Part shown: in pieces, positions 44,501-50,085 of the stretch | Position numbering within the stretch: position 1 is the first letter of the stretch | Layout of the letters: each line of letters begins with the position of its first letter | Notes under the pieces: model-generated | The model's input: the letters and a program-made list of their open reading frames with translations, nothing else | Databases searched by the model: none | What the model was told of the DNA's origin: nothing | Made by a program: the position numbers and the translations under genes | From: Dromiciops gliroides | Lineage: Eukaryota; Chordata; Mammalia; Microbiotheria; Microbiotheriidae | Direction: 5' to 3' | Assembly: GCF_019393635.1 (NCBI RefSeq) | Contig: NC_057861.1 | Coordinates: 59,256,532-59,320,531, forward strand | Length of the DNA: 64,000 nucleotides

Positions 44501-44643
44501 TGAGTAGGGTGGGGGAAGTCCCCGCCCCCGCCTTGGGGAGGGGCCGTTACCAGGCAACGCGGCGAGGTGAAGCGGCTCTGGCCGAGGCCGGGTTTCCCTA
44601 CCTTGCCCTTTAGATCTAGCACATACACGGCGCTGGCCGACAT
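14526..44643 (-). CDS. AP1M1: AP1M1, AP-1 complex subunit mu-1 (mu1A adaptin), 12 coding exons
   Basis: Medium (mu) subunit of the AP-1 clathrin adaptor, which acts at the trans-Golgi network and endosomes and binds YxxPhi sorting signals in cargo tails. The exons join in frame to 1272 nt (423 codons plus stop), the usual length of human AP1M1. Residues 1 to about 140 form the longin-like domain that packs on the AP-1 core; about 168-421 form the mu homology domain. The signal-pocket residues of the family are visible: D174 (in FLDV) and W408 (in LPWVRY). T154 lies where mu subunits carry the regulatory phosphothreonine. The ends MSASAVYVLDLKGK and YQLRTQ match AP1M1 rather than AP1M2 (VFILDVKGK, YQLRTS). 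The ATG lies in a CpG island with GCCGCC before it. Exons: 44602-44643, 34943-35099, 31884-31951, 30497-30627, 29570-29717, 26859-26985, 23688-23830, 21961-22032, 20061-20219, 18511-18636, 17728-17803, 14526-14548. No disabling change was seen. Confidence 0.97.
14549..17160 (-). other. AP1M1 intron 11, mostly unique sequence
   Basis: 2.6 kb with no SINE, L1 or L2 copy recognised; short A/T-rich runs only. Introns 9 and 10 nearby also lack the short SINE. Confidence 0.5.
17165..17430 (+). mobile_element. MIR-type SINE in AP1M1 intron 11
   Basis: GTTTGGGTCCCAGCTCCAAC, GGCTGTGAACAAGTCACTTT, AAGGCTCAAATGAGATTAAT. Confidence 0.65.
17728..17803 (-). CDS. AP1M1: AP1M1 coding exon 11 (residues 392-417)
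   Basis: Encodes VRYLKIIEKSGYQALPWVRY then ITQNG, including the pocket residue W408. Ends with G of a split Asp codon (phase 1) at the donor GTAAGT. Confidence 0.96.
18019..18285. repeat. 33 bp minisatellite, about 8 units
   Basis: Unit GTTCTAAGGGCCCTCCCAGC then TCTGACATTCTGT, with point changes and a shortened last unit. In AP1M1 intron 10, between exons 10 and 11. The period is a multiple of three, so it makes open frames that are not genes. Confidence 0.9.
18511..18636 (-). CDS. AP1M1: AP1M1 coding exon 10 (residues 350-391)
   Basis: Encodes GGKEYLMRAHFGLPSVEAED through FEIPYFTTSGIQ. The acceptor is GTGCACAG. The donor is CAG/GTCTTT, an unusually poor match to the U2 donor consensus, yet the reading frame and the next exon fix the junction here. 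Confidence 0.94.
19625..19815 (+). mobile_element. LINE-2 3' end
   Basis: CATTAGAATGTAAGTTCCTT ... AGTAAGTGCTTAATAAATGC. In AP1M1 intron 9. Confidence 0.75.
20061..20219 (-). CDS. AP1M1: AP1M1 coding exon 9 (residues 297-349)
   Basis: Encodes AKSQFKRRSTANNVEIHIPV through ENSEIVWSIKSFP. Donor GTGAGT, phase 0. Central mu homology domain. Confidence 0.96.
21150..21345 (+). mobile_element. MIR-type SINE in AP1M1 intron 8
   Basis: TTCAGATTCTGACACTTAAT, AAACAGGGATAATAATGCAT, GGGTTACAAGGAAAGCATTT. Confidence 0.55.
21574..21731 (+). mobile_element. Short CORE-SINE, first of a tandem pair
   Basis: Tail type B. Shares target GAATCTGGG with the next copy. About 55 bp past the AP1M1 exon 8 donor on the gene strand, antisense to the gene. 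Confidence 0.92.
21732..21905 (+). mobile_element. Short CORE-SINE, second of a tandem pair
   Basis: Tail type B with an AAT-repeat tail. GAATCTGGG recurs at 21724 and 21908, so it entered at the duplication made by its neighbour. Confidence 0.92.
21961..22032 (-). CDS. AP1M1: AP1M1 coding exon 8 (residues 273-296)
   Basis: A 72 nt exon encoding VKPLIWIESVIEKHSHSRIE then YMIK, too short for an ORF scan. Acceptor CTTCCCAG; donor AAG/GTTGGT is weaker than consensus. Two tandem SINEs begin about 55 bp past the donor. Confidence 0.95.
22575..22830 (+). mobile_element. diverged LINE-1 3' fragment
   Basis: GGTATGGCTAAATCAGCTAT and CAATGGAACATACAATTATG resemble the L1 segment just before its 3' UTR. 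Very diverged; in AP1M1 intron 7. Confidence 0.4.
23097..23247 (+). mobile_element. Short CORE-SINE
   Basis: Tail near type A; exact duplication AAGAAACTGGTCTC. In AP1M1 intron 7. Confidence 0.92.
23688..23830 (-). CDS. AP1M1: AP1M1 coding exon 7 (residues 225-272)
   Basis: Encodes GKSKSVELEDVKFHQCVRLS through FELMSYRLNTH, a highly conserved mu homology domain stretch. Donor GTAAGT, phase 0. The open frame runs on past the donor into intron. Confidence 0.96.
24325..25040 (-). mobile_element. LINE-2 3' fragment
   Basis: Plus strand reads TCAATAAGCATTTAAGGAAG, GATAAGTCGGAAATCATTAA, AGGAGGGAGATCATTCCAGG, TGAAGGGCTTTGAATACCC, i.e. antisense L2. Confidence 0.85.
25255..26280 (+). mobile_element. 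LINE-2 ORF2 and 3' end (1 kb)
   Basis: One frame spells PHGSVLSPLLFSL and LHADDSQIY, the RT motif block with its catalytic Asp pair. Downstream are GCCACCAAAGTGATTTTCCT, CATTCAAAACCCTTCATACC and the 3' end GCTAGTACACAGTAAACACT. 5' truncated and frame-broken. Head-to-head with the L2 at 24325. Confidence 0.88.
26285..26450 (+). mobile_element. MIR-type SINE
   Basis: GGCTGTGTGACCTTGGCAAG, TCTCTCATCTGAAAAAGGAG, CCTTCAAGCTCTGGGATTCT. Confidence 0.65.
26859..26985 (-). CDS. AP1M1: AP1M1 coding exon 6 (residues 183-225)
   Basis: Encodes VSANGNVLRSEIVGSIKMRV through LNDKVLFDNTG. Ends with the first base of Arg225 (phase 1) at the donor GTGAGT. Confidence 0.96.
27070..27640. mobile_element. Inverted pair of LINE-2 fragments
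   Basis: 27070-27340 is antisense (CAAGCATTTATTAAGTGATT, AATTGAAGGTAATCTCAGAG). 27343-27640 is sense (TCTCCATGCAGATGACACCA, AAATTCAACAGGTCCAAAAC). Confidence 0.75.
28405..29400 (+). mobile_element. LINE-1 ORF2 3' end
   Basis: Sense L1 text: AAAGGATATGAACAAGAAGT, AGAGAAATGCCAATTAAAGC, ACCCATCAGATTGGCAAAAC, GCACTGCTGGTGGATCTGTG. Frames spelling the ORF2 C-terminus are broken. In AP1M1 intron 5, antisense to the gene. Confidence 0.85.
29570..29717 (-). CDS. AP1M1: AP1M1 coding exon 5 (residues 133-182)
   Basis: Covers the linker (EGHKLETGAPRPPATVTNAV) and the start of the mu homology domain. It holds T154 and the tyrosine-pocket residue D174 in NEVFLDVIES. Donor GTAAGA, phase 0. Confidence 0.96.
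30497..30627 (-). CDS. AP1M1: AP1M1 coding exon 4 (residues 90-133)
   Basis: Encodes VFSEYFKELEEESIRDNFVI through TTDSKILQ, the end of the longin-like domain. Ends with GA of a split Glu codon (phase 2) before the donor GTGAGT. Confidence 0.96.
30722..30906. mobile_element. 185 bp hAT-type MITE
   Basis: Inverted ends CTGGCTTCTTAAACT and AGTTTAAGAAGCCCTG, flanked by an 8 bp duplication matching at 7 of 8 (ATCTAGCC / GTCTAGCC). Interior has GACCCCATATGGGGTC. In AP1M1 intron 3. Confidence 0.82.
31190..31740 (+). mobile_element. LINE-2 fragment
   Basis: GACTACTGTAATAGTCTGTC, TGCTCAGGTCTGATCAAACC, TATTCAAGGCTTTCAAGTTC. Ends about 145 bp before AP1M1 exon 3 on the plus strand. Confidence 0.75.
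31884..31951 (-). CDS. AP1M1: AP1M1 coding exon 3 (residues 67-89)
   Basis: Encodes LVATSKKNACVSLVFAFLYKVVQ and ends phase 0 at the donor GTAAGT. Its acceptor TTCTGTCAG lacks a long pyrimidine tract. TCCTTAAT, a U12-type branch site, lies just upstream at 31966-31973 on the minus strand. Confidence 0.96.
32335..32595 (+). mobile_element. MIR-type SINE in AP1M1 intron 2
   Basis: GGGTGAGTCACTTTACTCTT, CAATTTCCTCACCTGTAAAA; ends about 10 bp before a hAT MITE. Confidence 0.6.
32612..32994. mobile_element. hAT-type MITE with a SINE inside
   Basis: An exact 8 bp direct repeat ATTCTAGA (32604-32611 and 32995-33002) flanks it, as expected for hAT transposons. Terminal sequences GGTTCTTGACCT and AGGTTGAGAAGC are inverted matches. 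A SINE occupies 32658-32823. Lies in AP1M1 intron 2. Confidence 0.8.
32658..32823 (-). mobile_element. Short CORE-SINE inside a hAT MITE
   Basis: Tail type B; exact 15 bp duplication CTGTGAGCTTTCTTT. Confidence 0.92.
33437..33888 (+). mobile_element. Solo LTR, 452 bp
   Basis: Ends are an inverted repeat TGTGATG...CATCACA, flanked by a 4 bp duplication GCTC (33433-33436 and 33889-33892), as for class I-like elements. CCAAT at 33607-33611, TATAAAA near 33654, AATAAA at 33811-33816. No internal region. In AP1M1 intron 2, antisense to the gene. Confidence 0.85.
34191..34341 (-). mobile_element. Short CORE-SINE
   Basis: Tail type B; exact duplication AGGGTTACTACTCTT. In AP1M1 intron 2. Confidence 0.93.
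34943..35099 (-). CDS. AP1M1: AP1M1 coding exon 2 (residues 15-67)
   Basis: Begins VLICRNYRGDVDMSEVEHF after acceptor TTTTACAG and ends IKHNNLY plus one base (phase 1). The donor is GTATCCTTTT, the U12-type consensus. Part of the longin-like domain. A SINE in the gene's own orientation ends only about 70 bp upstream of the acceptor. Confidence 0.96.
35170..35325 (-). mobile_element. Short CORE-SINE upstream of AP1M1 exon 2
   Basis: Tail type B; duplication CTTTATGTATG. Sense to AP1M1 and within about 75 bp of the exon 2 acceptor. Confidence 0.92.
35940..36230 (+). mobile_element. LINE-2 ORF2 fragment
   Basis: CTTTTAATTATCAAATCTGG, TCCTTGACCTCTTCTCTCTC and TTGACATTATTTACTACCCT match the L2 RT region just before its ADD box. 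35337-35940 and 36230-36810 hold nothing I recognise. Confidence 0.6.
36961..37129 (+). mobile_element. Short CORE-SINE within L2
   Basis: Tail type B; exact duplication ACAACAAACTA. Confidence 0.93.
37325..37477 (+). mobile_element. Short CORE-SINE within L2
   Basis: Tail type B; exact 14 bp duplication AAAATGCTGGAAGA. Confidence 0.93.
38177..38328 (+). mobile_element. Short CORE-SINE
   Basis: Tail type A; exact 17 bp duplication GATATATACATCCCATC. Confidence 0.93.
38330..38860 (+). mobile_element. LINE-2 fragment
   Basis: CTTCACACTGCTGTCAGATC, TACCTTCAAACTCCTTAGTC and GGCATTCAGGGTCTTCAAAA follow the L2 3' half, diverged. Confidence 0.6.
38865..39095 (-). mobile_element. MIR-type SINE
   Basis: Antisense text: AACACTGTGAGGTAGGTAAT, TACAGATGATAAACCTGAGG, GGGCTACACAGCTAGTAAGC. 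Confidence 0.6.
39120..39520 (+). mobile_element. LINE-2 3' end with a SINE inside
   Basis: AAGACACAACTCAAACGTCA, TCTCCATGAAGACTTCCCTG, then after the SINE TACAATGTAAGTCCTAAGAG. Confidence 0.7.
39237..39386 (+). mobile_element. Short CORE-SINE within L2
   Basis: Tail type B, close to consensus; duplication GATTTTTCAG. Confidence 0.93.
39866..40036 (+). mobile_element. Short CORE-SINE, first of a tandem pair
   Basis: Tail type B; duplication AAAACTGAAT. Confidence 0.92.
40049..40245 (+). mobile_element. Short CORE-SINE, second of a tandem pair
   Basis: Tail type B with an AAC-repeat tail; duplication CTGAATGAG overlaps that of its neighbour. Confidence 0.92.
40188..40245. repeat. AAC-rich microsatellite in a SINE tail
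   Basis: About seven AAC units followed by A-rich sequence, grown from the poly(A) tail of the SINE at 40049. Confidence 0.85.
40250..41190 (-). other. AP1M1 intron 1 stretch without a named feature
   Basis: No exon-like or well-preserved repeat sequence seen; a faint L2-like trace near 40800-40900. Confidence 0.4.
41190..41400 (+). mobile_element. LINE-2 3' end
   Basis: TTAGAATGTAGGCTCCTTGA, GAGCTTAGTACAATGCCTGG. Confidence 0.65.
42000..42180 (+). mobile_element. MIR-type SINE
   Basis: CATGAGCAAGTCATTTAATC, TACCTCACAGGGTTGTGGGG, AAGTGCTATATGAATGTCAG. Confidence 0.65.
42190..42480 (+). mobile_element. LINE-1 3' fragment
   Basis: AATAATTGGGTAGCTGAACA, AATAATGGCATATGAACACA and GATGCGGAATGAAGGAAGCA match the same L1 segment as 28990-29130. 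Confidence 0.7.
42740..43735 (+). mobile_element. CR1-like LINE 3' fragment split by a SINE
   Basis: TTTGGTCAGGCCACATTTGG, AGTACTGTTTGATTTTGC and, past the SINE, AGCTTGGAGAAGCTTAGGAG plus TATGACAGCCGCCTTCAA follow CR1-type ORF2 ends (LFSLEKRRLRGDM-like). Confidence 0.6.
43131..43277 (-). mobile_element. Short CORE-SINE within a CR1-like LINE
   Basis: Tail type A; duplication TTTGCATGC. Confidence 0.92.
44280..44375 (+). mobile_element. LINE-2 3' tip beside the AP1M1 CpG island
   Basis: CTTTGTATCCCCAGAGTTTA then GCACATAGTAGGTGTTTAAT. Faint L2 similarity also at 43780-43930. Confidence 0.65.
44602..44643 (-). CDS. AP1M1: AP1M1 coding exon 1 (residues 1-14)
   Basis: Encodes MSASAVYVLDLKGK and ends on a complete codon (AAG) before the donor GTAGGG. 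A GCC-rich run precedes the ATG and gives a strong Kozak context. Intron 1 is the longest, about 9.5 kb. Confidence 0.95.
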
Positions 44644-44959
44644 GGCGGCGGCGGCGGCAGCGGCAGCGGCTGGGAGAGTTCGAGGGCGAGGCGCGGCAGC
44701 TACAGAGTAGGCGGCACTGAAGCGAGCAGGCGGGCGCAGCCAACCTGCGGAACCTCACTTCCACTTCCGCCCTGGAACCGTTATGTCCGGCCTTGGGAAC
44801 GGCCCTCGGCCTCTAGCGCACGCGCATGGGAAAGAACACAGCGGCGTACGTTACGTGCGCGCCGCCGGGGCGCAGGCGCACTGAGATGTTGGGACGCTAT
44901 CTGCCCGGCTTCCGGAAAGGGAGGTGGGATTTTGGGAAATTGAGTAGGGGTGGGCGGGC

Positions 44960-45004
44960 CCCAAGTTTCCTGAGCTCCGGCCCCCAAGTTTCCTGAGCTT
45001 CGGC
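44960..45004. repeat. 23 bp tandem duplication in the AP1M1 promoter
   Basis: Two near-identical copies of CCCAAGTTTCCTGAGCTCCG plus three bases lie head to tail, differing at one position. They contain CpG and an ETS-like TTTCCTGA. Confidence 0.85.
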
Positions 45005-45084
45005 CGCGGTCGAACCCTGTGGCTGAGTAGGGGAGCCTCAGGCCAGAGGAAACGCAGAGTGACGAGGCTCGCGGGACCCAGCTG

Positions 45085-45370
45085 ATAGAGTCAGAATGTT
45101 GGAGCTTGAAGGCCGCTTAGAACCAGAACATCGGTGCTGGGGGCTGATCATAGAACTTCAAAGCTGGGAGGGCCCTAGAACAGGGAGTGTCAGAGCTGGG
45201 GAGGCTCTTAGAATGTCTGAGGTGGGAGGACTCTTAGAACATAGAATGTCAGACCCAGGAGGGACTTTAGAAGAAGGAAAACTGAAACTGGAAAGATCTT
45301 AGAACACAATGCCACAGCTCGAAGGAACCTTAGAGCATACATGTCAGAGCTGGGAGGGACCTTAAACTTG
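45085..45370. repeat. 33-36 bp minisatellite, about 8 units
   Basis: Unit AGAATGTCAGAGCTGGGAGG then ACCTTAGAACA, more diverged. It is the reverse complement of the 18.0 kb unit. Lies just upstream of the AP1M1 CpG island. Confidence 0.8.
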
Positions 45371-45439
45371 CCTAGGGTCTTCCTGAGTCCAGAAACGGCT
45401 CCTTCATCACATCCACAGCATCTCATTGCTCTCTTCATT

Positions 45440-45705
45440 TGAATTCCTTTCTATATCCTTTACTAACTCAGATGCCACTCCAGGAAGCTTTGCCTGATCC
45501 CCATGATCAACAACCTTCACCTCAGAGCTCACATAGCCCTCTCCAAAACACTCTCTTGTCAGGTTGCATAGTATTATTATCGGAATTTCTTTTATCCCTC
45601 TACTAGGCTTTAAGCCCTATGAAGGCAAAGGAACTGTTTTTACTTAAACCGTATTTTCCCCATCACCTAGGAACAGTGCTGCTCTGCACATAGATAGGAC
45701 TAATA
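45440..45705 (+). mobile_element. LINE-2 3' end
   Basis: ACTCAGATGCCACTCCAGGA, AAGCTTTGCCTGATCCCCAT, TTTAAGCCCTATGAAGGC. Confidence 0.65.
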
Positions 45706-46110
45706 ATAGCTAACATTTATATATCATTTACTACGTGCCAGACACTGTGCTGAGCACTTTACTATTATTATTATTAACGGGACAATGAGGGTTAAGTGAC
45801 TTACCCAGGGTCACACGGCTAGTGTCAAGTGTCTGAGGCCAGATTTGAACTTGGATCCTTCTGAATCCAGGGCTGGTGCTTTATCCACTGTGCCACCTAG
45901 CTGCCCAGCACTTTACAATTGTTACCTCATTTGATCCTTACAACAATCCTGGAAGTTAAGTGCTATTATTATCCCCACTTTACAGATGAGGAAACTAAGG
46001 CAAACAGGGATTTAAGTGATTTGCCTAGGGTCATACAGTTAGTGTCTAAGGCTGAATTTGAACTAAGGTGTTCCTGACTCCAGGTTTAGCAGTCTGCACA
46101 TTATGGATCC
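45706..46110 (+). mobile_element. MIR-like element interrupted by a SINE
   Basis: TAATAGCTAACATTTATATA, CTACGTGCCAGACACTGTGC, then past the SINE TTTGATCCTTACAACAATCC, TTTACAGATGAGGAAACTAA and GCCTAGGGTCATACAGTTAG. Confidence 0.7.
45763..45906 (-). mobile_element. Short CORE-SINE within a MIR-like element
   Basis: Tail type A with ATT repeats; exact duplication AGCACTTTAC. Confidence 0.92.
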
Positions 46111-46200
46111 ACATAATGTTTGTTGAAAGAACATAGAATTTTAGAGCTAGGAGGTGATATACCCATGAACTGCAAGTAATTAGCATTGTGTTTGAGACCA

Positions 46201-46358
46201 CCACAGTTTTTTTTTTGTTTTGTTTTGTTTTTAGTGAGGCAATTGGGGTTAAGTGACTTGCCCAGGGTCACACAGCTAGTAAGTGTTAAGTGTCTCAGGC
46301 CAGATTTGAACTCAGGTACTCCTGAATCCAGGGCCGGTGCTCTATCCATTGTGCCACT
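46201..46358 (-). mobile_element. Short CORE-SINE, 5' truncated
   Basis: Tail type B; about 11 bases of the head are missing. Flanked by GTTTGAGAC. Confidence 0.88.
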
Positions 46359-46374
46359 GTTTGAGACAGCTGGA

Positions 46375-46608
46375 GGTGGGTGTGGGGGAAGTAGGGACAG
46401 CCTTGGACTTGAAGTCAAGAAGACCTGAATTCAAATCCAGCCTCACTAGCTGTGTGAGCCTGGACAAGTCATTTAATTTTGCTTGCCTCAGTTTCCACAC
46501 TTGTAAAATGGGGATAGTAATAGGGTTGTGGTAAGGATCAAATGAGATATTTGTAAAAATCACTTAGCACAGTGCCTTATACATAATAGGTGCTTAGTAA
46601 ATACTTAT
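46375..46608 (+). mobile_element. MIR-type SINE, near full length
   Basis: GGACTTGAAGTCAAGAAGAC, AGCTGTGTGAGCCTGGACAA, TTTCCACACTTGTAAAATGG, ATAATAGGTGCTTAGTAAAT. Confidence 0.75.
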
Positions 46609-46632
46609 TCCCTTCCCTCTTCCCTTCTGTAG

Positions 46633-47083
46633 CAGGGATCCTTACTGTGGGGTCTGTGGATAGTTTCAGGGTACCTGTATATTTGGATAGAAAAATTATT
46701 TTTTATTTCAATGTTTCTTTTGTAATTCCACATATTTTATTTAAGAACATTTTTATTGTTGAGACTGGGTCTCTTGTCTTGCTCAGCCAATGGCTACTGC
46801 CAGCCATCAGGGAAGCTTTGCCCTGGGCCAGGTCACCCCCTCCTTAAGCATCCTGGTGTCTTTCCTCATCCTCTTTCACTGCCATTCTCCCAAGGGGCTC
46901 ATCATCTTGGTGCTGAATGTAGTGCAGATACCCTGATTGAGTTTAATCCCACTGCAAGCTCAGAACTCCTGAGCTCAAGCAATCCAACAGCCTTGTCCTC
47001 CCTATGGAACTACACTCAGCCAAAAGCATGATTGTGAGAAGGGGTTTATAGGCTTCACCAGGCTTCCAGAGGATCCATGACTC
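46633..47083. mobile_element. hAT-type MITE interrupted by the 7SL pseudogene
   Basis: The flanks of the 7SL copy belong to one element: 46633-46760 and 47021-47083 match the halves of the MITE at 32612-32994 (shared AGAAGGGG...AGGCTTCACCAGGCT block and GGGTCTGTGG start). Ends resemble CAGGG...CCTG inverted repeats. Confidence 0.6.
46761..47020 (-). pseudogene. 7SL RNA (signal recognition particle RNA) retropseudogene
   Basis: Read on the minus strand, this runs through the order of 7SL RNA. Near its 5' end is GTAGTTCCAT; then GGATTGCTTGAGCTCAGGAG and TTCTGAGC; then the S-domain pieces CTGCACTACATTCAGCACC, ACCAGGATGCTTAAGGAGG and GACCTGGCCCAGG; it ends AGACCCAGTCTC like the 3' Alu domain. 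Because the S domain is present it derives from 7SL itself, not from an Alu-like SINE. It is diverged, lacks about the first 25 nt, and sits inside a hAT element, so it is a dead retrocopy. Confidence 0.8.
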
Positions 47084-47449
47084 CTGCTGTACAGCAGGGT
47101 AGACTTCTCAGTAACTATCATCCTTATTTCAATTGAAATAAATAAGCAATTCTGTACAAGGCCCTTGGCTATCCCAGGCTGTTCTGGTCCCAGATAGCCA
47201 GCAATCAATATCTTAAATGTAGCCTCATCTTTTGCCAGAGGATGGGGAGGGAATCATGCTCTGAGGCCTTAAGGCAGGAGATATGTATCTTGGGCCTGAG
47301 ATAGTTCTTACCTAAATCTATCACCAACATCTCTAGTAGTAGAAATGACCTTAGATCCCAAGTATAACAGACTACTGGTAGCACAACTCTTTTCTGGTAG
47401 CAGAGAACAAAATGGGCATCCACTGAGGAATGCCTTAAGGTGGTAGCAA

Positions 47450-47688
47450 GATGGCAAAGTGGATAGAGTCAGGAAGACCTGAGTTCAAATCCAGCCTCGG
47501 AAACCTACTAGCTGTGTGACTTTGGGCAAGACACTAAATCTGTCTGCCTTAAGTTTCCTCGACTGTAAAATAATGGTAATAGTAACATCTACCTCTCACA
47601 GTTGTGAGAATCAAATGAACTATTTGATAAAAGCCCTTAAGCAGAGTGCCTGGTATATAGCAGGCACTTAACAAATGATTGTTCCCTC
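47450..47688 (+). mobile_element. MIR-type SINE, near full length
   Basis: GATAGAGTCAGGAAGACCTG, TAGCTGTGTGACTTTGGGCA, GTAAAATAATGGTAATAGTA, GTATATAGCAGGCACTTAAC. Confidence 0.75.
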
Positions 47689-47689
47689 C

Positions 47690-48170
47690 CCTCTTCCTTT
47701 CTCACTGGCTTACCTTCACACTGGGATTGCATTTCCTCCTCACCTTTGCTTCCCAATCCCTTATTTCCTTCAAAATTCGGCTCAAGTGCCATTTCCTACA
47801 TGAAGCTTTTCTTTTCTTTTCTTTTTTTTATTATTCTTTTTTTTGTTTTGTTTTGCGGGGCAATAAGGGTTAAGTGACTTGCCCAGGGTCACACAAGTGT
47901 CAAGTGTCTGAGGCTGGATTTGAACTCGGGTCCTCCTGAATCCAGGGCCAGTACTTTATCCACTGCACCACCTAGCTGCCCCCACATGAAGCCTTTCTTG
48001 ATCCCTGCAGCTGTTATTCTGTTCCCCTCAAAAGTAACCTGTTTTTCTGTGTATACTTCTGCATGTACATGTTATCTCCCCAAAAGAATTTGGAAGCTTT
48101 GAGGTCAGGAATTCTTGTTTATCTTATGTCTTAGTGCACAGTAGGTGCTTAAAAATATTTGGTGATTGAA
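47690..48170 (+). mobile_element. LINE-2 3' end with a SINE inside
   Basis: AAATTCGGCTCAAGTGCCAT before the SINE; ATGTTATCTCCCCAAAAGAA and GTGCACAGTAGGTGCTTAAA after it. Confidence 0.7.
47815..47983 (-). mobile_element. Short CORE-SINE within L2
   Basis: Tail type A; duplication ACATGAAGCTTTTCTT / ACATGAAGCCTTTCTT. Confidence 0.92.
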
Positions 48171-48171
48171 T

Positions 48172-48305
48172 GGCTAAACAAACTGTAGATTGTGAATATG
48201 ATGGAATGTTATTATGTTGTAAGAAATGATGAGACATTCAGAGAAACATGGGAATAATTATATGAAGTAGTGCAGAGTGAAGCAAGCAGAACCAGGGAAA
48301 TCATC
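48172..48305 (+). mobile_element. LINE-1 3' fragment
   Basis: GGCTAAACAAACTGTAGATT through GTGCAGAGTGAAGCAAGCAG matches the same L1 segment; about 130 bp. Confidence 0.7.
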
Positions 48306-48319
48306 TGTGCCTTGACTAG

Positions 48320-48725
48320 AATCTGTCAGCCAACAAGCATTTATTAAAAGCACTAAGGTATGTGCCAGGAACACAAAATGCCCTCAAGGAGCTTACATGC
48401 TATGAGGAAGACTGCATGAACATTGATAAGTATTTACAAAATAAATACATTATAATTTTTTGAGGAGATTAAAGTCCTAGCAGCATCTGGAGCTGGGATG
48501 GGGCAGGATTGAGAATTTGGAAAGGTTCATTTAGACAGTATAGTTTGAACAGTTTTGAAGGAAAATAAGATCTTGGGAGGCAGGGGTACAGCATGGGAGA
48601 TAGCGAGTGCCAGGGCATGGAGATGATGGAGGGGCTACAATGTGTGGGATAACAGCATGGTGGCCAGTTTGGTTGGACTGTAGAATGTAGGAAGGAAATG
48701 AATAATAAATACAGCAAGCCTCTCA
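48320..48725 (-). mobile_element. LINE-2 3' fragment
   Basis: Plus strand CCAACAAGCATTTATTAAAA, CCTCAAGGAGCTTACATGC, then diverged antisense L2 text. Confidence 0.55.
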
Positions 48726-50085
48726 TCTTATGCCATAAATTTATTCGAATGGGTAAATATTTCAAATATAAAAGATCACATTGTAAAAAAAATTAGAGGA
48801 GACTAGAAGGTTGTATCTTTCAACGTATTAGGGGGGAGAATTCGTAACCACACAAAGATCACTGTCCTACGTTTAGAGCTGACAAGTTATCTAAGAGAGA
48901 CCCTTCATTTTCAGATGAGGACACTTGAGGCCCAAAGTGGTGGTGACTTGTCAAAGGTCACATAGTTAAGTAGTAAAACCAGAATTTGAACCTAGATCCA
49001 CACTCTTCTTTCTTCTGTAATGCTGCCTCTCAAGGGATAGGGATTACAAAAGACAATTTCTATTATGTCAAATTATAAAGCTTTTGCCCCCACAAAATCA
49101 ATGCTGTTTAAACTAAAAGAGGCTATGGAATCAGAAAAAAAAAACCCAACTTTTGTATCCAGGATTTCTGGTAAAAGCCTGATATCCAAAATGTATATGG
49201 AACTGACTCAAATCTATGATCCAATTTGTTTCTATAGATACAAAAGTATTTACGGCAACACTTCTTTTTATAATAGCAAAACAAAGTATCTCTGGAATGG
49301 GGAATGATTGAACAAAGTCATGGTATAAGACTGCAGTTTATATTCCTTATTCATTTCCTTATTGTGCCATAAGGAATGGACTGTGTGGAACATGGAAAAA
49401 AATCTGTGTTAACTAACTAGTATAGAACAATACATGTGGAATATACACAATGACAATCATGTAAATGAAGATACCACCAAAAGATGAGAACTCAGATCAA
49501 ATAGAATGGCCACTGTTGGTTCTGGATAGCTGAAGTTAAAACAAAAATCCATGTTCTTTGTTAAAAACCGGTTAATGTTCAATGAAAAAGAAGACTTTCC
49601 AGTATTCATGATGAAAAGACCTGAACTGAATGGCAAATTTGACTTTCAAATACAAGACCCCAGAGAACCATAAAAAATTGGAGTTGGAGGACATACTTGG
49701 GATTATACAGTGGGTGACTGTCTTTTGTCTGAGGCCCGATTTTGTCTGGGATCTCCCTGGGTCCAGGGTGGATGCTTTGTCCACTGTGTCACCTAGCTGC
49801 CTCATGATGACATCTTTAGGGTTAAATTGAGGGGTGAGGGGAATGCACTGGGGGAGGGGAAAGGGCACATGAAATCCCACAAGAAACAGGAAAGGGTTTA
49901 TGGAGTGGGGGAAGAGATGGGGGAGGAACAGGGCAGTAAATGAACTTTACACTCATCAGAATAGGCTCAAAGACCTTAATCTCATTAGAATTAGCTCAAA
50001 GAGGGATTAACACACACATACCCAATTGGGTGGAGTAATCTATTTAATCTGCAAAGAGCCTAACACTCATCAGAATTGGCTCAAA

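Larger units (their letters stand above)
44470..45080 (-). promoter_or_regulatory. AP1M1: AP1M1 CpG-island promoter and 5' UTR
   Basis: A CpG-dense, GC-rich block, sharply unlike the CpG-poor flanks, spans exon 1. There is no TATA box. NRF1-like palindromes lie at 44816-44827 (GCGCACGCGCAT) and 44870-44881 (GCGCAGGCGCAC). An ETS-like CTTCCGGAAAG lies at 44909-44919, with other TTCCG sites near 44762. Just upstream of the ATG (44644-44670) is a GGC/AGC triplet run that falls in the 5' UTR. The composition fits a broadly expressed housekeeping promoter; the start site is inferred. Confidence 0.8.

Noticed and set aside
44602-44643. AP1M2 as the identity of the minus-strand adaptor gene
   Set aside because: N-terminus, ICRNYRGDVDMSEVEHF and the C-terminal RTQ match AP1M1, not AP1M2.
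44471-44764. 97-codon minus-strand frame in the AP1M1 first exon
   Set aside because: GC-rich CpG-island DNA in another frame; the AP1M1 frame is fixed by conservation.
46761-47020. Alu or B1-like SINE
   Set aside because: The 7SL S domain, absent from Alu and B1, is present, so it is a 7SL pseudogene.
49720-49800. Another SINE (CACTGTGTCACCTAGCTGCC)
   Set aside because: Only a short stretch resembles the SINE head; the surroundings fit the marsupial L1 3' UTR.
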